From NCBI RefSeq assembly GCF_003205195.1, contig NZ_QJRY01000004.1:1-64000 (forward strand): a stretch of 64,000 nt of DNA. The letters run 5' to 3'. Position 1 is the first letter of the stretch, and the number at the start of each line of letters is the position of its first letter. Positions 27,338 through 35,798 of this stretch are shown here, piece after piece. The DNA comes from Peteryoungia wuzhouensis (lineage in GTDB: Bacteria > Pseudomonadota > Alphaproteobacteria > Rhizobiales > Rhizobiaceae). The notes beneath the pieces are model-generated. The model saw nothing but the letters and a program-made list of their open reading frames with translations. It had not been told where the DNA came from and did not search any database. The translations under genes and the position numbers were made by a program.

Positions 27338-28939
27338 ATGGCCACCGTTACATCTCCGGCTAGCGCTGCGGTTTCTGGCTCTGTTGCTCAAACCGGCGCC
27401 GAGGAACGCATGGACCCGAGGCGGGTCTTTGCGTTTCTCGCCATGGTCTTCGGCATGTTCATGTCGATCCTCGACATCCAGATCGTCTCGGCCTCGCTTG
27501 CCGAAATCCAGGCCGGTCTTGGTGCCGGTTCCGACGAAGTCGCCTGGGTGCAGACATCCTATCTGATCGCCGAAGTCATCATGATCCCGCTCTCGGGGGT
27601 GCTTGCGCGCATCCTGTCGACGCGCGTGCTGTTTACCATCTGTGCTGCCGGCTTCACGCTGTCGAGCGCACTCTGCGCCACGGCCACGAATATCGAGCAG
27701 ATGATCGTTTACCGGGCGATCCAGGGCTTTATCGGCGGCGGCATGATCCCCTCCGTCTTCGCGGCCGCCTTCACCATCTTCCCGCCGTCCAAGCGCAACA
27801 TCGTGTCGCCCATGGTCGGCCTTGTCGCCACGCTTGCGCCCACCATCGGGCCGACGATCGGCGGCTATATCAGCCATGCGCTGTCCTGGCACTGGCTGTT
27901 CCTGATCAATGTCATCCCCGGCATGCTGGTGGCGGCTGCGACCTGGAGCCTCGTTGATTTCGACAAGCCGGACCTGAAGCTCTTCAAGATCTTCGACTGG
28001 TGGGGACTGGCGTCGATGGCCGTCTTCCTCGGCTCGCTCGAATTCGTGCTGGAGGAAGGCAACAACAAGGACTGGTTCAACGACCAGCACATCGTCATCG
28101 GCACGATCACCATGACCATCGGGGCGGTGATCTTCTTCCGCCGCGTGTTCAGGGCGGAACTGCCGGTGGTCGATCTCAGGGCCTTTTCCAACGCCAATTT
28201 CGCCTTCGGCTCGCTGTTCTCCTTCATCATGGGCGTCGGCCTCTACGGGCTCACCTATCTCTACCCGCTCTACCTCGGACGCATCCGCGGCTATGACTCC
28301 CTGATGATCGGCGAGACGATGTTCGTGTCGGGTGCCGCGATGTTCCTGACCGCGCCCATCGCCGGCATTCTGTCGAACAAGATGGATCCGCGCGCGATGA
28401 TGATGATGGGCTTTGCCGGCTTTGCGCTCGGGACCTATCTGATGACCGGCATCACCGCCGACTGGGATTTCTACGAGCTGCTTGTGCCGCAGATCCTGCG
28501 TGGCTGCTCGCTGATGATCTGCATGGTGCCGATCAACAATCTGGCGCTCGGCACCCTGCCGCCCGATCGCATCAAGAACGCCTCGGGCCTGTTCAACCTG
28601 ACGCGCAACTTGGGCGGTGCCGTGGGTCTTGCGATCATCAACACGATGCTCACGCAGCGTTCCGACGACCACTATGCGCGTCTGTCCGAGCAGGTGTCCT
28701 GGAGCAACCGGGCAGCTCTCGACTGGCTTGCCAGCGTCGGCGCCAATTACGACAGCTATGGCCTTGATGGTACGGCCGTGGCGATCAAGAAGCTGTCGGG
28801 TGTCGTCACGCAACAGGCCTGGCTCCTGTCCTTCATGGATGTGTTCATGGGGCTGACCGTGCTGTTCTCCTGCCTCGTCTTCATGGCGCTTCTTCTGAAG
28901 AAGCCGAAGGCGGCTGCACCGGCCGGGGCTGGGCACTGA
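27338..28939 (+). CDS. DHA2 family MFS efflux transporter (EmrB-like)
   Basis: A 533-residue major facilitator protein with about 14 transmembrane helices, as in EmrB/QacA. Motifs include FGMFMSILDIQIVSASLAEI in the first helix, WVQTSYLIAEVIMIPLSG, and a motif C-like segment around LAPTIGPTIGGYISH. It lies 36 bases after the adaptor gene and forms a drug/proton antiport pump with it. The divergent TetR repressor suggests induction by the exported compound. Confidence 0.9.
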   Translation: MATVTSPASAAVSGSVAQTGAEERMDPRRVFAFLAMVFGMFMSILDIQIVSASLAEIQAGLGAGSDEVAWVQTSYLIAEVIMIPLSGVLARILSTRVLFTICAAGFTLSSALCATATNIEQMIVYRAIQGFIGGGMIPSVFAAAFTIFPPSKRNIVSPMVGLVATLAPTIGPTIGGYISHALSWHWLFLINVIPGMLVAAATWSLVDFDKPDLKLFKIFDWWGLASMAVFLGSLEFVLEEGNNKDWFNDQHIVIGTITMTIGAVIFFRRVFRAELPVVDLRAFSNANFAFGSLFSFIMGVGLYGLTYLYPLYLGRIRGYDSLMIGETMFVSGAAMFLTAPIAGILSNKMDPRAMMMMGFAGFALGTYLMTGITADWDFYELLVPQILRGCSLMICMVPINNLALGTLPPDRIKNASGLFNLTRNLGGAVGLAIINTMLTQRSDDHYARLSEQVSWSNRAALDWLASVGANYDSYGLDGTAVAIKKLSGVVTQQAWLLSFMDVFMGLTVLFSCLVFMALLLKKPKAAAPAGAGH

Positions 28940-29030
28940 GGTTGCATTCTATTTACTAATATATTTTTGCGTGTAATTCTTGCGGGGCGCACCGACATTT
29001 GATTGGGCGGCCAACAGGGGGAGCATGGCA

Positions 29031-29681
29031 ATGAGTGACGAGATTGCAGTGCAAAGGCTCGCGGAATTCGCAAGGCGTTATGCCGGAATTCGACTCCAGT
29101 CCACGTCGGCCAACGTGGTGTACTACAGTGGCGACCTTTACAATGTCGACGGCAGTACCGATGACCCGAAAATCAACGGCGCCTCCTGGAAAGGTCTGCT
29201 GAAGGCCGAGGGGATCGACGGCAATTGTTATGTTACGCATCCCTTGCCGAATCCGGGTACCACCACTCACCCGGCCTTCAGCGTCGGCGGGCACATGACG
29301 CAGAACGCGGATGGGTCCGTGGACATCGGAGGAACCTGCTACCTGATGCCGCTCTGTTCCTGGCACAACAGCACGTCGAACAATGGTAACGCCTTCCAGC
29401 ATACCGAAACGAAAATGCTTGAATTGTATGGCTATATGAAAGGCGATCTGGCGGCCACCTTCCTTGCTCGGATGCCGGGTGATCAGGCGCTGCGCATCGT
29501 CGGAGCAGACGCAAATACTCTGACGGTGCAGTCGACCGACATGGACAAGCTGGTCGAAGCCATGGCAGCCGGTGTTCGAGAGGGCCTGCCAATTTCTGTG
29601 CCACCGCATTACCTCGTGTTCCGCCGGCTCTCCGACGACGGTCGCATAACTTACGTGATCGAGGCTGCCTCTTTGCCGTGA
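29031..29681 (+). CDS. Uncharacterised protein with GGHM...CYLMPLCSWHN motif
   Basis: A 216-residue protein. The ATG at 29031 is chosen because GGGGGAG is at the right distance; another ATG is two codons earlier. No signal peptide or membrane helix is seen. The central part has NCYVTHPLPNPGTTTHPAF, then GGHM, then CYLMPLCSWHNSTSNNGN, a dense set of Cys and His. The spacing recalls a treble-clef or HNH-like metal site but does not match a family I can name. It stands alone between the pump operon and the LacI-xyl operon, and its base composition looks less GC-biased than its neighbours. Function unknown. Confidence 0.65.
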   Translation: MSDEIAVQRLAEFARRYAGIRLQSTSANVVYYSGDLYNVDGSTDDPKINGASWKGLLKAEGIDGNCYVTHPLPNPGTTTHPAFSVGGHMTQNADGSVDIGGTCYLMPLCSWHNSTSNNGNAFQHTETKMLELYGYMKGDLAATFLARMPGDQALRIVGADANTLTVQSTDMDKLVEAMAAGVREGLPISVPPHYLVFRRLSDDGRITYVIEAASLP

Positions 29682-29729
29682 ACTGACGACAGGGCGTGCG
29701 GCCTGTCATGGGGATGCCGCAAAGAATCT

Positions 29730-29764
29730 GAGGTACGTACATCGAAATCTGATTTACGTACCTC
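29730..29764. promoter_or_regulatory. Paired LacI-type operator upstream of the LacI-xylB-xylA operon
   Basis: TGAGGTACGTA (29729-29739) and TACGTACCTCA (29755-29765) are exact reverse complements. Each contains a TACGTA core palindrome with a central CG, as in LacI-family operators. The core centres are 21 bp apart, two helical turns. The pair is 34 bases upstream of the regulator start, so autoregulation of the operon is likely. Confidence 0.7.
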
Positions 29765-29798
29765 ATCCTCTGGTGTAGGACAGGCGCCGGAGGAGAGA

Positions 29799-30824
29799 AT
29801 GAAGCCGACTGTCCATGACATCGCGAGCCGCGCGGGCGTGAGCCTTGCCACCGTCGACCGGGTGCTGAACCGGCGGCCGGGGGTGAGCGCGCGAACTCGG
29901 GAGAAGGTCGATCAGGCGGTGGTGGAACTCGGCTTCGTGCGGGATGTGGCGGCCGCCAATCTCGCCAAGGGGCGGACCTATCCGCTGACCTTCCTCATTC
30001 CGTCCAACGACAATTCCTTCATGCGGGGCTTGAGGCTTGCGCTCGACGAGGCGCGGGACCGCGCCGGCGTCGAGCGCGTTGCGATCCGTCTCGTTGATGT
30101 GCCGGCCTTTGACGGGCCGGCCCTTGCCGAGGCGCTGAGGGATGCGGCGGCGGAACAGCCCGCCGGCATTGCCTTCGTTGCCGTCGATGCACCTGAGGTC
30201 GCGGCTGCGGCAGCCAATGTGATTGCTGCCGGCATACCGCTGGTGACGCTGGTCTCGGACCTCTCGGGTTCTCAGCGCGATCACTATGCGGGTATTGACA
30301 ATGCGGCCGCGGGACGCACCGCCGCCAGCCTTCTCGGGCGTTTCGCCGGCGGTCGGCAGGGCAAGGTTGCCGTGCTCGCAGGCTCCATGCTGGTCCGCGA
30401 CCATCGTGAACGCTACGAGGCCTTCGCGTCTGTCATGGCTTCGGATTTCTCCCATCTCCAGCTGATGCCGGTGCTCGAAGGACGCGACGATCCCGATGTC
30501 GTCGAGCGGCTCGTTTCTGAGATTTTCGCGATCCGGAACAACATCGTCGCTCTTTACAGCCTTGGGGCGGGCAACCGGGGTCTCATCCGGGCGCTTCAGC
30601 GGCGACCGGAAGATCGGCGCCCTGTGGTTGTTGCACACGAGCTGACGGAAACGACGCGCGCGGCGCTGCGGTCGGGCTTGATCGATGCCGTGCTCAACCA
30701 GGATGCGGGTCATGAGGTACGCAGCGCCATTCGCGTGCTGAAAGCCAAAGCCGACGGGCTGCCGGTCGTTGCTGACCAGGAGCGCATTCGGATCGACATA
30801 TTCTTGAAGGACAATCTGCCCTGA
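29799..30824 (+). CDS. LacI family regulator of the xyl operon
   Basis: A 341-residue LacI-type regulator. The N-terminal helix-turn-helix and hinge are TVHDIASRAGVSLATVDRVL followed by NRRPGVSARTREKV; Asp replaces the usual Ser in the VSRVLN segment. A periplasmic-binding-protein-like sensor domain follows. GGAGGAG precedes the ATG. xylB starts 23 bases after the stop, so they are co-transcribed. The effector is probably xylose or a related sugar, inferred from the operon. Confidence 0.88.
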   Translation: MKPTVHDIASRAGVSLATVDRVLNRRPGVSARTREKVDQAVVELGFVRDVAAANLAKGRTYPLTFLIPSNDNSFMRGLRLALDEARDRAGVERVAIRLVDVPAFDGPALAEALRDAAAEQPAGIAFVAVDAPEVAAAAANVIAAGIPLVTLVSDLSGSQRDHYAGIDNAAAGRTAASLLGRFAGGRQGKVAVLAGSMLVRDHRERYEAFASVMASDFSHLQLMPVLEGRDDPDVVERLVSEIFAIRNNIVALYSLGAGNRGLIRALQRRPEDRRPVVVAHELTETTRAALRSGLIDAVLNQDAGHEVRSAIRVLKAKADGLPVVADQERIRIDIFLKDNLP

Positions 30825-30847
30825 AGGCAGAGGAATGGAGGACACCC

Positions 30848-32296
30848 ATGTATCTCGGATTGGATCTCGGCACATCCAGCGTCAAGGCGATGCTGATTGA
30901 CGGCGACCAGAACGTCATCGGCGTCGGTCACGCGGCGCTCACCGTGCAGCGGCCGCATCCCGGCTGGTCGGAGCAGGCGCCGGGCGACTGGCTGCGCGCC
31001 ACGGAAGAGGCTGTTGCGGCGCTGAAGGCCGCGCACCCGAAGGAACTTGCCGCCGTCAAGGGCATCGGCCTGTCCGGCCATATGCATGGCGCGACACTGA
31101 TCGACGCCAAGGATCGGGTGCTCAGGCCCTGCATCCTCTGGAACGACACACGCAGCCATGCGGAAGCAGCCGCGCTCGATGCCGATCCGCGCTTCCGGGC
31201 GCTGACCGGCAACATCGTGTTCCCCGGCTTCACGGCGCCGAAGCTCGCCTGGGTGAAGAACAACGAGCCGGATACCTTCGCCAAGGTCGCCAAGGTGCTC
31301 CTGCCCAAGGATTTCCTCCGTCTCTGGCTGACGGGCGAATATCTCTCCGACATGTCGGATTCGGCTGGCACCAGCTGGCTCGACACGGGTAAGCGGGCCT
31401 GGTCGAGCGAGTTGCTGGAGGCCACTGGCCTCACCGTCGAGCAGATGCCTGGGCTTGTCGAAGGTGCGGATCGCGCCGGGACGCTGCGCGCCGAGCTTGC
31501 GGAAAAATGGGGTCTTGGTTCCGATGTCGTCGTCGCCGGTGGGGCAGGGGACAATGCCGCCTCGGCCTGCGGCATGGGCACGGTGGCCGAAGGCCAGGCC
31601 TTTGTCTCGCTCGGTACGTCGGGCGTGCTGTTTGCCGCCAATGCCTCCTACCTGCCGAAGCCGGAAAGTGCCGTGCATGCCTTCTGCCATGCGCTGCCCA
31701 AGACCTGGCACCAGATGGGTGTCATTCTGTCGGCAACCGACGCGCTCAACTGGCATTCGACGGTCACCGGCAAATCGGCCGGCGAACTGACCGGCGAACT
31801 CGGCGATACGCTCAAGGCGCCAACCGGCGTTACCTTCCTTCCCTATCTTTCCGGCGAGCGGACACCGCATAATGATGCCAAGATCCGGGGTGCCTTTATC
31901 GGCCTTGGTCACGAAAGCGATCGCGCCGTGCTCACCCAGGCCGTGCTGGAAGGCGTCACCTTTGCCATCCGTGACAGTCTGGAGGCGCTGAAATCGGCGG
32001 GCACGAAGATTTCCCGCGTCACGGCGATCGGCGGCGGTTCGCGCTCGCGCTACTGGCTGTCCTCGATTGCAACCGCCCTCGACATGCCGGTCGATATTCC
32101 CGCCGACGGCGATTTCGGCGCTGCCTTCGGGGCGGCGCGTCTGGGGCTGATCGCGGCGACCGGGGCTGATCCGCTGTCGGTCTGCACGGCGCCTCAGACG
32201 GCCGAGACGGTGGAGCCGGTCAGGGCGCTCAGCTCTGCCTATGAGGCAGCCTATGGCCGCTACCGGGCGCTGTATCCGGCGATCCGAGGGATTTGA
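30848..32296 (+). CDS. xylB: Xylulokinase
   Basis: A 482-residue FGGY-family kinase phosphorylating D-xylulose to xylulose 5-phosphate. Evidence is the phosphate-binding start YLGLDLGTSSVKAMLID, the xylulokinase motif GLSGHMHGATLID, ILWNDTRS, and the C-terminal ATP site AIGGGSRSRYWLSSIA. GGAGG precedes the ATG. It acts directly after XylA in xylose breakdown feeding the pentose phosphate pathway. Confidence 0.94.
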   Translation: MYLGLDLGTSSVKAMLIDGDQNVIGVGHAALTVQRPHPGWSEQAPGDWLRATEEAVAALKAAHPKELAAVKGIGLSGHMHGATLIDAKDRVLRPCILWNDTRSHAEAAALDADPRFRALTGNIVFPGFTAPKLAWVKNNEPDTFAKVAKVLLPKDFLRLWLTGEYLSDMSDSAGTSWLDTGKRAWSSELLEATGLTVEQMPGLVEGADRAGTLRAELAEKWGLGSDVVVAGGAGDNAASACGMGTVAEGQAFVSLGTSGVLFAANASYLPKPESAVHAFCHALPKTWHQMGVILSATDALNWHSTVTGKSAGELTGELGDTLKAPTGVTFLPYLSGERTPHNDAKIRGAFIGLGHESDRAVLTQAVLEGVTFAIRDSLEALKSAGTKISRVTAIGGGSRSRYWLSSIATALDMPVDIPADGDFGAAFGAARLGLIAATGADPLSVCTAPQTAETVEPVRALSSAYEAAYGRYRALYPAIRGI

Positions 32297-32301
32297 ACTT
32301 C

Positions 32302-32410
32302 CACCTCCCCCTTGAGGGGGGAGGTCGCTGCGCAAGCAGCGGGTGGGGGTGAACCCCACCATCACCCCACCCCGGACCTTCGGTCCGACCCTCCCCCTCA
32401 AGGGGAGGGT
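32302..32410. repeat. Palindromic mosaic repeat between xylB and xylA
   Basis: Starts CACCTCCCCCTTGAGG and contains the hairpins CGCTGCGCAAGCAGCG and CGGACCTTCGGTCCG, and ends ACCCTCCCC/GGGGAGGGT. The left part matches 42643-42693. It is transcribed with the operon and may stabilise or partially terminate the xylB message. Confidence 0.75.
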
Positions 32411-32438
32411 AGAAACAACACACCAAGGAGGACTACCC

Positions 32439-33749
32439 ATGAGCACAGGTTTCTTCGGCAATATCCAGAAGATCAAATATGAAGGCGAAGGCAGCAGCAA
32501 TCCGCTGGCCTTCCGCCACTACAATCCGGACGAAGTCGTTCTCGGCAAGCGCATGGAAGACCATCTGCGCTTTGCGGTTGCCTATTGGCACACCTTCGTC
32601 TGGCCGGGCACCGACCCGTTTGGCGGCAACACCTTCGAGCGTCCCTGGTTCAAGGACACGATGGATGCGGCCAAGCTGAAGGCCGATGTCGCTTTCGAAT
32701 TCTTCCAGCTGCTGGGGGCGCCCTATTACTGCTTCCACGATGCCGACGTTCGCCCCGAGGGCAACAGCTTTGCCGAGAACACGAAGAACCTGAACGAGAT
32801 CGTCGACTACTTCGCCAAGAAGCAGGAAGAGACCGGCGTCAAGCTGCTCTGGGGCACGGCGAACATGTTCTCGCATCGCCGCTACATGTCGGGTGCCGCC
32901 ACCAATCCGGATCCTGACGTTTTCGCCTTTGCCGCTGCGACCGTGAAGACCTGCATGGATGCGACGCTGAAGCTCGGCGGCGAAAACTACGTGTTGTGGG
33001 GCGGTCGCGAAGGCTACGAGACCCTGCTCAACACCGACCTGAAGAAGGAACTGGACCAGATGGGCCGCTTCCTCAACCTCGTCGTTGAATACAAGCACAA
33101 GATCGGCTTCAAGGGCGCCATCCTGATCGAGCCGAAGCCGCAGGAGCCGTCGAAGCACCAGTACGACTACGACGTTGCGACCGTCTACGGCTTCCTGAAG
33201 CGCTACGGCCTCGAGAACGAGGTGAAGGTGAACATCGAGCAGGGCCATGCGATCCTCGCCGGCCATTCCTTCGAACACGAGCTGGCGCTTGCAAATGCTC
33301 TGGGGATTTTCGGCTCGATCGACATGAACCGCAACGACTACCAGTCCGGCTGGGACACCGACCAGTTCCCGAACAATGTTCCGGAAATGGCGCTGGCCTA
33401 CTACCAGGTCCTGCAGGCTGGCGGCTTCACCACCGGCGGCACCAATTTCGACGCCAAGCTGCGTCGCCAGTCGCTCGACGCCGAAGACCTGCTGATCGGC
33501 CATATCGGCGGCATGGACTGCTGCGCCCGTGGCCTGAAGGCCGCTGCCAAGATGGTCGAAGACAAGGCGCTTTCGGCTCCGCTCAACAGCCGTTACGCCG
33601 GCTGGGACAAGGCCGAGAACCAGAAGATGCTGCGCGGCGAGGAAAGCCTCGATGCGATTGCTGCTCGCGTCGAGAGCCAGAACGTCAACCCGAAGCCGGT
33701 GTCCGGCAAGCAGGAACTCTTGGAAAACGTGGTCAACCGCTACGTTTGA
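32439..33749 (+). CDS. xylA: Xylose isomerase
   Basis: A 436-residue type II xylose isomerase converting D-xylose to D-xylulose. The catalytic pair in [10 protein letters not shown] is His100 and Asp103, one residue offset from E. coli His101/Asp104. Metal-ligand segments [18 protein letters not shown] and [17 protein letters not shown] are intact, as is [16 protein letters not shown] stands nine bases upstream of the ATG. Downstream of xylB after a mosaic repeat. Confidence 0.96.
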   Translation: MSTGFFGNIQKIKYEGEGSSNPLAFRHYNPDEVVLGKRMEDHLRFAVAYWHTFVWPGTDPFGGNTFERPWFKDTMDAAKLKADVAFEFFQLLGAPYYCFHDADVRPEGNSFAENTKNLNEIVDYFAKKQEETGVKLLWGTANMFSHRRYMSGAATNPDPDVFAFAAATVKTCMDATLKLGGENYVLWGGREGYETLLNTDLKKELDQMGRFLNLVVEYKHKIGFKGAILIEPKPQEPSKHQYDYDVATVYGFLKRYGLENEVKVNIEQGHAILAGHSFEHELALANALGIFGSIDMNRNDYQSGWDTDQFPNNVPEMALAYYQVLQAGGFTTGGTNFDAKLRRQSLDAEDLLIGHIGGMDCCARGLKAAAKMVEDKALSAPLNSRYAGWDKAENQKMLRGEESLDAIAARVESQNVNPKPVSGKQELLENVVNRYV

Positions 33750-33774
33750 TTTCGACGCTTCGAGTGCGTTTGGA

Positions 33775-33808
33775 GGCCGGGGGGCGAAAGCACCCCGGCC
33801 TTTCGTTT
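33775..33808 (+). terminator. Terminator-like hairpin after xylA
   Basis: GGCCGGGG (33775-33782) pairs with CCCCGGCC (33793-33800), followed by TTTCGTTT. It lies 25 bases after the xylA stop. Confidence 0.75.
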
Positions 33809-33818
33809 GCCTCAACCG

Positions 33819-33968
33819 TCGTCATCCTCGGGCGAAGTCCCGAGGATCTGCCAAGGGTGGTCGTGGTGGGGCGGTTGAGGAATGTGGGGCGGGCGCAGCG
33901 GACGCCCGAACAGTCGAGTTTTCGGCGGGCGGCAGTAGATCCTCGGGACTGCGCCCGAGGATGACGGC
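33819..33968. repeat. Nested inverted repeat (REP-like pair)
   Basis: Two arms of about 32 bases (33819-33850 and 33936-33967) are near-perfect reverse complements. Each is itself a hairpin of the form ATCCTCGGG...CCCGAGGAT. About 85 bases lie between them. The whole sits between xylA and the convergent greA-like gene. Confidence 0.85.
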
Positions 33969-33992
33969 GGTAAAGGCGTCGCTCGACGGCCC

Positions 33993-34475
33993 TTAACCGA
34001 TCGCTGTGATCTCCAGTTCCTGGTCGCCGACTGTCACCACGTCGCCGACCGCTTTGCCCATCAGGCGGCTAGCAACCGGCGAGACAAACGAAATCGAGCC
34101 GGTCTTCGGGTCGGCTTCGTCCTCACCGACGATGCGGTAGGTCTGGACGCGACCGTCGTCTCGCTCGAAGGTGACCTTGCTGCCGAAGCCGACGACCGCG
34201 TTGGTTTCGGGCGCGGGGATGACCTGCGCGGTGCGCAGACGCTCCGTCAGGTATTTGAGATCGCGGTAGGGGACCGCCGACTGACGGCGACGTTCGTTCA
34301 CGTCCTCCACTGTCTGTGCGGCAAGATAGGCGGCGCGGGCGTCTTCTGCCTGCGCTTCCAGTTGCTTCAAGCCGTCTGCCGTCACCAGGTTCGGGTGCTG
34401 CGAGACCGGGCGATCCGGCAGATGCAGTTCCGCTGCGGTTTCCGAACTCTCTTCTTTGGTGAAAGCGACACTCAC
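33993..34475 (-). CDS. GreA/GreB family protein, atypical
   Basis: A 160-residue protein with an N-terminal coiled-coil region (about 30-95) and a C-terminal FKBP-like domain (GFGSKVTFERDDGRVQTYRI to VTVGDQELEITAIG) typical of Gre factors. GTG at 34475 is chosen for GGAG six bases upstream. The canonical acidic tip of GreA (D-L-x-E-N-A-E-Y) is not visible; the equivalent stretch reads TVEDVNERRRQ. It may bind the RNA polymerase secondary channel as a Gre paralogue with altered cleavage activity. The altered activity is inferred. Confidence 0.8.
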   Translation of the reverse strand: MSVAFTKEESSETAAELHLPDRPVSQHPNLVTADGLKQLEAQAEDARAAYLAAQTVEDVNERRRQSAVPYRDLKYLTERLRTAQVIPAPETNAVVGFGSKVTFERDDGRVQTYRIVGEDEADPKTGSISFVSPVASRLMGKAVGDVVTVGDQELEITAIG

Positions 34476-34604
34476 ATTGGTCTCCGATGGGGAATGGCGA
34501 GGTGGCGCCGCTCGGGCCACCGTCATGTGGGTATATCATAGGATGTTCCCGGTCTAACGGCCAAGTGCCGCTTTGGGTCCGTCCGATGATCGGTGAGATC
34601 CGGA

Positions 34605-35633
34605 CTATCGCTTGGCCGGTCCCGTCACCGAGCCCCTGACAATCAGGTCCGGCATCAGCAGGATTTCCTGGCGCTCCATCGTCCGATCCCCGAGTGACTT
34701 GATCAGAAGCGCCATCGCCTGGCGGCCGATGGCCGTGCGGGGCTGGCGGATGGTGGTCAATGCCGGGTTCACGTAAGTTGCCTGGGGCACGTCGTCGAAG
34801 CCGATGACGGAGAAGTCGTGCGGCAGGTCGTAGCCACGGGCGGTGAGGCCGTTCAATACGCCGACGGCGGTCGCGTCGTTGACGCACATGAAGGCGGTGG
34901 GAAGCTGGTCGCGCATGAAAAGCTGCTCGACCGCGAGGCGGCCGCTTTCGATGGTGCCTTCGCCTTCCAGCACGAAGCGCTGATTGGGTGGGATGCGGGC
35001 GGCATCGAGCGCCTTGTCGAAACCCTGGCGGCGGCGCTGGTGGCCGAGCCTTGTCTTGCTGTCGCCGATGAAGGCGATGGAGCGGTGGCCGGCGGACAGC
35101 AGGTGTTCGGCTGCCTTGCGGGCTCCGGCCACGTCATCGACGCCGACATAGGAAATCTTCGAGCCGAAGACGGGTTCGAAGACGGCGACCGAGGGCGGCA
35201 GGCGCTGGCCGACGACCTGATGGCCGAAGGGTTCGTGGCCGGTGAAGAGCACGAGGCCGGTTGCCTGGCCGGAGCTCAGGAATTTCAGGTATTCGAGACC
35301 GCGTTCCGGATCGTTCTGGGTGTGGCCGATCAACACGCCATAACCATGCGCGCGGGCCTCGTTTTCAAGCCCGATGAGCGTCGAGGAAAAGTTGGGGTCA
35401 CCGATATCCGGCGCCAGGATCAGGATCATGTTCGACCGGCCCATGCGCAGCGAACGCGCCATGGCATTGGTCGTATAGCCGGTGATGGCGATGGCCTGAT
35501 TGACGCGCTGGCGGGTGGATTTCGCCACCTTGTCGGGGGTGTGGATGGCGCGGCTGACCGTCGCGATCGACACTTCCGCGATGCGCGCCACGTCCTCGAT
35601 CGTCGCTGGTGCTTGCTCCGGCACGCGGCCCAT
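34605..35633 (-). CDS. LacI family regulator of the sugar ABC operon
   Basis: A 342-residue LacI-type regulator with helix-turn-helix TIEDVARIAEVSIATVSRAI and a full sugar-sensing domain (ILILAPDIGDPNFSSTLIGL, DFSVIGFDDVPQATYVNPAL). It is divergent from a ribose-type ABC transporter. The intergenic region carries two strong palindromes that are probably its operators. Confidence 0.9.
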   Translation of the reverse strand: MGRVPEQAPATIEDVARIAEVSIATVSRAIHTPDKVAKSTRQRVNQAIAITGYTTNAMARSLRMGRSNMILILAPDIGDPNFSSTLIGLENEARAHGYGVLIGHTQNDPERGLEYLKFLSSGQATGLVLFTGHEPFGHQVVGQRLPPSVAVFEPVFGSKISYVGVDDVAGARKAAEHLLSAGHRSIAFIGDSKTRLGHQRRRQGFDKALDAARIPPNQRFVLEGEGTIESGRLAVEQLFMRDQLPTAFMCVNDATAVGVLNGLTARGYDLPHDFSVIGFDDVPQATYVNPALTTIRQPRTAIGRQAMALLIKSLGDRTMERQEILLMPDLIVRGSVTGPAKR

Positions 35634-35724
35634 CCCCTATCCGTCTGGAATCGTTGGCGACCTTACATTCCCTGCTGCAGGCGCGAAAGCGGAGCGGGAA
35701 CAAAAACTCTGCGTGATGCGATGA

Positions 35725-35759
35725 TGTAAACCTTTACATCGGCCATGTAAAGGTTTACA
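35725..35759. promoter_or_regulatory. Paired LacI operator between divergent LacI and ABC genes
   Basis: TGTAAACCTTTACA (35725-35738) and TGTAAAGGTTTACA (35746-35759) are each 14-bp palindromic sites and are also reverse complements of each other. Their centres are 21 bp apart. The position allows one dimer pair to control both divergent promoters. Confidence 0.8.
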
Positions 35760-35798
35760 CAAGGTCTCACAGCGGTGGAGGACCGCCGGGAGGATTGC

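Noticed and set aside
25238..28936. A 1232-codon open frame on the minus strand spanning the TetR gene and the whole pump operon
   Set aside because: Only its last 231 codons are real (TetR). The rest is antisense to the adaptor and MFS genes, has no family features, and arises from high GC.
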